DNA from: JASHSH01 sp036490215 | GTDB taxonomy: Bacteria > Pseudomonadota > Alphaproteobacteria > Rhodospirillales > Magnetospirillaceae | Assembly (NCBI GenBank): GCA_036490215.1 | Contig: DASXEH010000017.1 | Span: 1-64,000, forward strand | Direction: 5' to 3' | Length of the DNA stretch: 64,000 bases | Part shown: positions 59,412-64,000 of the stretch, one piece after another | Layout of the letters: every line of letters begins with the position of its first letter | How positions within the stretch are numbered: the stretch's first letter is position 1 | Translations under genes and position numbers: made by a program | The notes under the pieces: generated by a model | Seen by the model: the letters and a program-made list of their open reading frames with translations, nothing else | Databases searched by the model: none | What the model was told of the DNA's origin: nothing

Positions 59412-60149
59412 TCAGCCGCCGCGGCGGCTGGCTTCGGTCGTGCGCAGCAGCGTGTCTGCTTCTTCGCCGGCACCGAAAGTGGTGCGGCTGACCTGCACCG
59501 CGAATTCCGGCCGCCTGCCATTCCACAGGAACGGCATATTGGCGAGACGATCGGCGAGACGTTGCGCGCGGCTTTGCGCTTCGGGATCGACGGTCATCGC
59601 CCAGGCGACCGCAAAGTCGCCGCCGTCGAGATAAGCGATGGGGTCGGCGGGGTCGGTTTCGCTGCGCAGAATCTCGATGACCTTGTGCAGCGCCGCTTCG
59701 GCGGCTTGCGGGCCATCGCTGTCGCGCAGTGCCTCGATTCCGGCGATATGGAAATAGACCAGCGTGCCGGGCATCGCGCTGCGCTCGGCCTGCGCCACAA
59801 GCCGCGTCAACTCGCGCAGAAACGCGCGGCGATGATGCACCGGCAAAGTCGGATGATGATCGGCGAGATCGCGCAACATCTCTTCATGGCGACGCGCCTG
59901 CGCCAATTCAGTGCGCAGACGCTCGACCTCTTCCATCAACGCAGCGATGCGCGCCTGAACCGCCGGCGGAATGACGCCATCGCTCGTGCCGAGCACATTC
60001 GCGATGTCCTCGAAGACATGAACGGGGTGCTGCGAATCGTTGGCGGCCTCGGCCATGGCGTGCCGATGCGCGTCGCCACGCATGAGACTGGCCCCGCCCC
60101 GGCCTTGGCCGGACGGACTGCGATCACCGATGACCGTTACCCTGTCCAT
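59412..60149 (-). CDS. Degenerate GGDEF-domain protein
   Basis: Protein of 245 residues. A short N-terminal part and a coiled coil (IAALMEEVERLRTELAQARR) lead into a GGDEF-like domain (about 105-240) with LPVHHRRAFLRELTRLVAQA and IAYLDGGDFAVAWAM. The signature is DGGDF instead of GGDEF, and the metal-binding Asp after NRRAF is replaced, so cyclase activity is doubtful; a c-di-GMP or GTP sensor role is possible. The MDRV start at 60149 has GGATGGGG upstream; the frame extends to 60215. It lies next to a GGDEF remnant (60250-60417). Confidence 0.75.
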   Translation of the reverse strand: MDRVTVIGDRSPSGQGRGGASLMRGDAHRHAMAEAANDSQHPVHVFEDIANVLGTSDGVIPPAVQARIAALMEEVERLRTELAQARRHEEMLRDLADHHPTLPVHHRRAFLRELTRLVAQAERSAMPGTLVYFHIAGIEALRDSDGPQAAEAALHKVIEILRSETDPADPIAYLDGGDFAVAWAMTVDPEAQSRAQRLADRLANMPFLWNGRRPEFAVQVSRTTFGAGEEADTLLRTTEASRRGG

Positions 60150-60249
60150 ATGCCCCATCCATCGTCGTGCAAAGCAAACGAACTTGCCGACGATGCCGAC
60201 GCTACCTGTGGACAAGTAAAAAAAAGGTTAGCGAATCCTGAGGGATAGG

Positions 60250-60417
60250 TTAGCCGCCCGCGACACCATGGATGACATAGCGATTCCGGCCGCTGGTTTC
60301 GGCCTCGTAGAGGGCCTTGTCGGCGCGTTCCAAAAGCAGATCGCGGCGGAACAGATTCTTGTCCGCAGGCGAGCCGATCGAGAAGCCCGACGCGCCTTGC
60401 GCCGCCCTTCTCCCCCC
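60250..60417 (-). pseudogene. Remnant of a GGDEF domain C-terminus
   Basis: On the minus strand an open frame without a start codon reads ASGFSIGSPADKNLFRRDLL, then LERADKALYEAETSGRNRYV and IHGVAGG, ending at TAA (60252-60250). This is the last 45 residues of a GGDEF domain, where ADKALYEAKxxGRN is the closing helix. An in-frame stop lies at 60420-60418, and no GGDEF core is present upstream, where purE begins on the other strand. It is therefore a truncated diguanylate cyclase left between the degenerate GGDEF gene and purE. A repair or deletion that joined purE to this locus could explain it. Confidence 0.72.
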
Positions 60418-60463
60418 CTATAATGCCGCCGTCTTTACAATTGGGGCGGGGCGGAAGCGCACC

Positions 60464-60967
60464 ATGAGCAAGCCGGAAGTGGCCATCATCATGGGCAGCC
60501 AGTCGGACTGGCCGACCATGCGCCATGCCGCCGACACCCTCGAGGCGCTGAATATCGCGTTCGAGACCAAGATCGTTTCGGCCCACCGGACGCCCAAGCG
60601 CCTCTACGATTTCGCCGAGAACGCCAAGAAGCGCGGCTTCAAGGTGATCATCGCCGGAGCCGGCGGTGCGGCCCATTTGCCGGGCATGACGGCAGCCATG
60701 ACTTCGCTGCCCGTCTTCGGTGTGCCGATCGAATCGAAGGCGCTGTCGGGCATGGATAGCCTTCTGTCGATCGTCCAGATGCCGGGCGGCATCCCGGTGG
60801 GAACACTCGCCATCGGCAAGCCGGGCGCGATCAATGCCGGTCTGCTGGCCGCTTCGGTTCTGGCATTGACCGATGCCAAGCTGGCCAAGCGGCTCGACGC
60901 CTATCGCGCCAAGCAGACCAAAGCCGTGCGCGAGGCCCCGTCGGATGAAGGCCTCGATGGCAAGTGA
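60464..60967 (+). CDS. purE: 5-(carboxyamino)imidazole ribonucleotide mutase
   Basis: PurE class I, 167 residues. It converts N5-CAIR to CAIR in purine synthesis. Active-site motifs are IIMGSQSDWPTMRHA, IVSAHRTPKRLYDFA and IAGAGGAAHLPGMTAAM, and SIVQMPGGIPVGT is present. The ATG at 60464 gives a standard N-terminus; a longer frame from 60317 is a read-through of the GGDEF remnant. It overlaps purK by 11 bases. Confidence 0.96.
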   Translation: MSKPEVAIIMGSQSDWPTMRHAADTLEALNIAFETKIVSAHRTPKRLYDFAENAKKRGFKVIIAGAGGAAHLPGMTAAMTSLPVFGVPIESKALSGMDSLLSIVQMPGGIPVGTLAIGKPGAINAGLLAASVLALTDAKLAKRLDAYRAKQTKAVREAPSDEGLDGK

Positions 60968-62084
60968 TCGCTCGATCGCGATCCCGCCCGGCGGCTCCGC
61001 CGCCAATCCAAATGGTGGACGCGTAGCGCCCGGCTCGACCATCGGCATTCTCGGCGGCGGCCAGCTCGGCCGGATGACGGCGCTGGCGGCGGCGCAGCTC
61101 GGCTATCGCAGCCATATCTTCTGTCCCGATGACGACGCGCCCGCCTCACAGGTTACGCCGCTGACGACGCGCGCGGGTTATGACGACGAAGCCGCACTGA
61201 CGCGCTTCGCCCAGTCCGTCGATGTGATCACCTTCGAATTCGAGAACATCCCCGCCGGTGCGGTGCGCGTGACCGGCGCGATCAAGCCGGTGCGGCCGGG
61301 TCTGAAGGCGCTGGAGACATCGCAGGATCGCGTGGCCGAGAAGCGCTTCTTCGAGCGCGAAGGCATCGCCACCGCGCCCTGGCGGCCGGTGATGGATTTC
61401 CCCGCGCTGGCGCCCGCACTCGCCCAGATCGGCCGCCCCGCGCTGATCAAGACCGTGCGCATGGGCTATGACGGCAAGGGCCAGGCGCGGCTGAAGGACG
61501 AGAGCGCCGATCTGTCCGCCGCGTGGCGGTCGGTCGGCGGCAAGCCTTGCATCCTCGAAGGCATGGTCGATTTCGAGCGCGAGATTTCGGTGATCGTCGC
61601 GCGCGGCGTCGATGGCGCAACGCGATGCTATGAGCCGGTCGAGAATCGTCACAAGGACGGCATCCTCGACACCACCACCGTGCCCGCGCCGATCTCCGCG
61701 CCACTCGCCCGCGAAGCCGAGGCGATGGCGATCCGCGCTGCGCAAGCGCTCGATCTGGTCGGCCTGTTGGCCGTCGAGATGTTCGTCACCCGCGACGGGC
61801 GGATTCTCGCCAGCGAAATGGCGCCGCGCCCACATAACTCCGGCCATTGGACGATGGACGCCGCCAACACTTCGCAATTCGAGCAATTGGTGCGCGCGAT
61901 CTGCGGGCTGCCGCTCGGCGATCCCTCGCGCTTCGCCGATGCGGTGATGACCAATCTGATCGGCGACGATATCGCGCAATGGCCGGCGCTGATCACCGAA
62001 CCGAACACGCATCTACACCTCTACGGCAAAACCGAAGCGCGCCCCGGCCGCAAGATGGCGCATGTGAATAGAATTAAGAGGTAA
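60957..62084 (+). CDS. purK: 5-(carboxyamino)imidazole ribonucleotide synthase
   Basis: ATP-grasp enzyme of 375 residues that carboxylates AIR to N5-CAIR with ATP and bicarbonate, feeding PurE. The N-terminal IGILGGGQLGRMTALAAAQL is diagnostic, and VRMGYDGKGQARL and EMAPRPHNSGHWTMDAA are ATP-grasp motifs. The start at 60957 or 60945 is uncertain; both overlap purE. A 23-residue Gly/Pro/Ala lead precedes the conserved fold. A palindromic repeat follows the stop. Confidence 0.95.
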   Translation: MASDRSIAIPPGGSAANPNGGRVAPGSTIGILGGGQLGRMTALAAAQLGYRSHIFCPDDDAPASQVTPLTTRAGYDDEAALTRFAQSVDVITFEFENIPAGAVRVTGAIKPVRPGLKALETSQDRVAEKRFFEREGIATAPWRPVMDFPALAPALAQIGRPALIKTVRMGYDGKGQARLKDESADLSAAWRSVGGKPCILEGMVDFEREISVIVARGVDGATRCYEPVENRHKDGILDTTTVPAPISAPLAREAEAMAIRAAQALDLVGLLAVEMFVTRDGRILASEMAPRPHNSGHWTMDAANTSQFEQLVRAICGLPLGDPSRFADAVMTNLIGDDIAQWPALITEPNTHLHLYGKTEARPGRKMAHVNRIKR

Positions 62085-62086
62085 GT

Positions 62087-62161
62087 CGTCATTCCCGCGG
62101 AAGCGGGAATCCAGGGCCATTTCCTGTGCGCCCCTGGACCCCCGCCTGCGCGGGGGTGACG
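62087..62161. repeat. Composite palindromic repeat element downstream of purK
   Basis: Hairpins ATTCCCGC-GGAA-GCGGGAAT (62091-62110) and ACCCCCGC-CTGC-GCGGGGGT (62138-62157), both perfect 8-bp stems, lie within CGTCA...TGACG ends. It is the same family as 40203-40312 and separates the converging purK and COQ9 genes. Confidence 0.75.
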
Positions 62162-62195
62162 GGCTGAGTATTTGAAGGCACGCGACTTCGGAAAA

Positions 62196-62876
62196 CTACC
62201 GCTCTCCGAAATTCCGGCCAGGGCGGAACTTCTCACGGACAGCCTGAAGGCCGCGCAGCGGATTGGGCAGTTTCTTGAGTTCGGCCTCAGCGCGGCTGCG
62301 GAACTTGCCGAAGCGCCCAACATCGGCAAGCCGGCGATCGAGGAATTCCCAACTGGCCGCGTGATCCTCGCTGTTGTCGTCGAGCCAGCAGAGCAGCGTG
62401 GTGGTGTAGACGCCGACCAGGATCGCGCGCTTGGTGTAGTAGTTGAAATCGGTCGCCGTATCGCCCGCTAGATGCCAGATCGTGTCGGCCGTATGCCAGG
62501 CGGTGCGCGCCGCCTGTGCGGCATTGCCGGGCAGCGCGAGAATACCAACGGCATGGCGCACCGCTTCGCGCTGATCATTCCAGGCTTCGAGACGGCGGCG
62601 CACCAGCCAAGCCACGCGCGCCGTGAACCGCATCGCGACCAGATCGATCGCCTTTGCGTCGTCTTCCAGCTTGCGATCGGCCAAGAGCGCGAAATGGGCG
62701 GCGGCCTCGACTGGACCATGGGTGAAAGCGCGATCGGCCATGGTCACGTCGAGCTGTGCGTCCTTGGCTGCAGCCGCCATCGCGCGGCGCGTCCAGCCGT
62801 CGAACGGCACATGGGTCAGCATCGCCATGACGATGGCGTCGCGCGCCTGTTCGAGTTGTGAGGTCTCGTCGCTCAA
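62196..62876 (-). CDS. COQ9-family protein (ubiquinone biosynthesis)
   Basis: Protein of 226 residues: ARDAIVMAMLTHVPFDGWTR at the start, then ADTIWHLAGDTATDFNYYTK and LLCWLDDNSEDHAASWEFLD, both strongly conserved in COQ9. This TetR-like lipid-binding fold presents ubiquinone precursors to the Coq7-type hydroxylase. It is coupled to def by an ATGA overlap (62873-62876). Confidence 0.9.
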   Translation of the reverse strand: MSDETSQLEQARDAIVMAMLTHVPFDGWTRRAMAAAAKDAQLDVTMADRAFTHGPVEAAAHFALLADRKLEDDAKAIDLVAMRFTARVAWLVRRRLEAWNDQREAVRHAVGILALPGNAAQAARTAWHTADTIWHLAGDTATDFNYYTKRAILVGVYTTTLLCWLDDNSEDHAASWEFLDRRLADVGRFGKFRSRAEAELKKLPNPLRGLQAVREKFRPGRNFGER

Positions 62877-63418
62877 TCGGCCACCAGCGCTTCGGCCGGC
62901 GTATCGATCTCGCGGCGAAGCTCCTCAGTATAGGCCAGCGTGGTCAGATCGGCCATGCGCTGCGGGTAGAGAATGCCGGCAAGGTGATCGAGCTCATGCT
63001 GTACCACGCGGGCGTGATAACCCTCGGCCTGACGTTCGATCAGCTTGCCGTCGAGCCCATAGCCGCGATAGGCGATATGGGTGAAGCGCGGCACCAGACC
63101 GGTCATGCCAGGCACCGAGAGGCAGCCTTCGTAGCCCTCTTCCTTGTCGTCGCTGAGCGGATGCCAGTCGGGATTGATCAGGACAGTGAGCGGCGTGCCC
63201 TGCCCATCTTCGGTGCGACTGCTCGGGACTTCGAAGATGGCCACGCGCAAGGGTACACGCACCTGCGGCGCGGCAATGCCGATGCCGCCGGCGGCGATCA
63301 TCGTGTCCTTCATGTCCTCGACCAGTTGCGCGATCTCGGGCGCGGTCGGGTCCGGCACCGGATGCGCTGGCGCGCGAAGGACTTGGGCACCCATACGGGC
63401 AATATCGAGTACGGCCAT
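62873..63418 (-). CDS. def: Peptide deformylase
   Basis: Metalloenzyme of 181 residues that removes the formyl group from nascent N-termini. Motif 1 is GGIGIAAPQV, motif 2 EGCLSVPGM with the metal Cys, and motif 3 QHELDHLAGILY with the HExxH-type Fe/Zn ligands. The sequence EGCLSVPG is standard, so it is active. MAVLDIARMGAQVLR starts at 63418; a longer frame to 63481 reaches into the promoter region shared with the divergent TerB gene. In many relatives fmt follows def; here COQ9 does. Confidence 0.94.
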   Translation of the reverse strand: MAVLDIARMGAQVLRAPAHPVPDPTAPEIAQLVEDMKDTMIAAGGIGIAAPQVRVPLRVAIFEVPSSRTEDGQGTPLTVLINPDWHPLSDDKEEGYEGCLSVPGMTGLVPRFTHIAYRGYGLDGKLIERQAEGYHARVVQHELDHLAGILYPQRMADLTTLAYTEELRREIDTPAEALVAD

Positions 63419-63533
63419 ACCCACAATATGAGGTCTGGAGCCGCCCCGGTAAAGACCGGGTAACCCCGGATTCACTTGCATTTATACCTGATCGCGCTAG
63501 GTCTTCTGCGGACCCCGCTCATGTTTGCCCCTC

Positions 63534-63989
63534 ATGTTCGATAGCATCCTCCACTTCCTGAACGGCCCCGAGCCCGATCCTGGCATGGCGCTCGACCAGA
63601 CCATGGTCGCGGCGGCGGCTGTCATGATCGAAGCAGCGGGCATGGACGACCACTTTCACCCGGACGAATTGAAGGCGATCCGCCGTATCCTGGGCGAGCG
63701 TTTCGGCCTGGCCCCGAAGGATACCGAGCGGCTGATCGCTGCCGCCGAGCGGGCCAATGCTGAGACATCCCAGCTGTTCCGCTTCACCCATATCCTGGTG
63801 ACCCGGCTGACGCCCGAACAGCGCATCCCGATCATCGAGATGATGTGGGAAGTGGCCTATGCGGATGGTGTCCTATCCCCCGAGGAAGACGGCCTGATTC
63901 GGCGCATTGCCGGACTGCTTTACGTGTCCGATCGCGATCGCGGACTGGCCCGGCAGCGGGTTTTACACCGGCTTGGCATCGACCCTTGA
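63534..63989 (+). CDS. TerB-like (DjlA-type) tellurite-resistance domain protein
   Basis: Protein of 151 residues, all helical. MIEAAGMDDHFHPDELKAIR, then IEMMWEVAYADGVLSPEEDG and IRRIAGLLYVSDRD match the TerB fold, with the two acidic clusters that bind metal (DxHFHPDE and ADGxLSPEE). The role of such stand-alone TerB proteins is unclear; true tellurite resistance is unlikely without terC or terD. ATG 63534; the gene ends 11 bases before the window edge. Confidence 0.88.
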   Translation: MFDSILHFLNGPEPDPGMALDQTMVAAAAVMIEAAGMDDHFHPDELKAIRRILGERFGLAPKDTERLIAAAERANAETSQLFRFTHILVTRLTPEQRIPIIEMMWEVAYADGVLSPEEDGLIRRIAGLLYVSDRDRGLARQRVLHRLGIDP

Positions 63990-64000
63990 CCGACATGCCT

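Noticed and set aside
63534..63989. Tellurite resistance operon
   Set aside because: Only a single TerB-fold protein is present, with no terA, terC, terD or terZ nearby within the window.

Overview
The window reads as one contiguous stretch of a GC-rich alphaproteobacterial chromosome, most likely Rhodospirillales or a close relative. The assignment rests on a set of small lineage-typical genes: DUF1476 (ATPase zeta inhibitor), DUF1192, DUF1013/TrcR, COQ9, two DUF465 (YdcH-like) proteins and a bactofilin/M23 pair. I see no rRNA, tRNA, CRISPR array, insertion sequence or phage gene. Coding density is high, and many genes overlap by 4-20 bases.

Region 1 (1-6.6 kb) is a type IV pilus or secretion patch. 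It holds a truncated MshL-like secretin lipoprotein, a polytopic ABC-2-like membrane protein, a single-pass membrane protein, a type IV prepilin with its own terminator, and a TPR-glycosyltransferase protein. Region 2 (6.9-11.9 kb) holds two tandem paralogues combining an unrecognised N-terminal domain, a metallo-beta-lactamase fold and two cyclic-nucleotide-binding-like domains. The first also carries a C-terminal bacteriohemerythrin domain. This pair is the best candidate here for an undescribed sensory system. Region 3 (11.9-18.9 kb) is a lactate utilisation locus: lutA-lutB-lutC-MFS on the minus strand, with a divergent FAD/Fe-S D-lactate dehydrogenase-like gene. Region 4 (19.3-34.3 kb) holds an XRE regulator, a 1297-residue TPR/glycosyltransferase/FkbM-methyltransferase fusion, and a 3274-residue FecR-domain, Ser-rich, RTX-like repeat surface protein. 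No type I secretion genes are visible beside it.

Region 5 (34.3-49.8 kb) is mostly housekeeping. It includes bactofilin and M23 peptidase, purC-purS, a KDG-type sugar kinase, thiE with an apparent non-AUG start, epmA/epmB/efp for EF-P and its lysylation, mtgA, GST and FMN reductase, suhB, a Dyp peroxidase and gap-pgk. Region 6 (49.9-64 kb) is rich in signalling genes. It has a dCache-GGEEF diguanylate cyclase, a small lipoprotein, a membrane/2Fe-2S/class III adenylate cyclase, a degenerate GGDEF protein and a truncated GGDEF remnant. Among them lie a quinone oxidoreductase, trcR, prpE, two ydcH-like genes, an SRPBCC/ArsR pair, purE-purK, COQ9-def and a TerB-like gene.

Several promoters can be proposed from -35/-10 spacing; the best are upstream of trcR and purC. 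At least five intergenic palindromic repeat elements of the dispersed, REP-like kind are present. The adenylate cyclase and the tandem cyclic-nucleotide-binding proteins may act in one redox/oxygen-linked cAMP pathway, but that link is inference.
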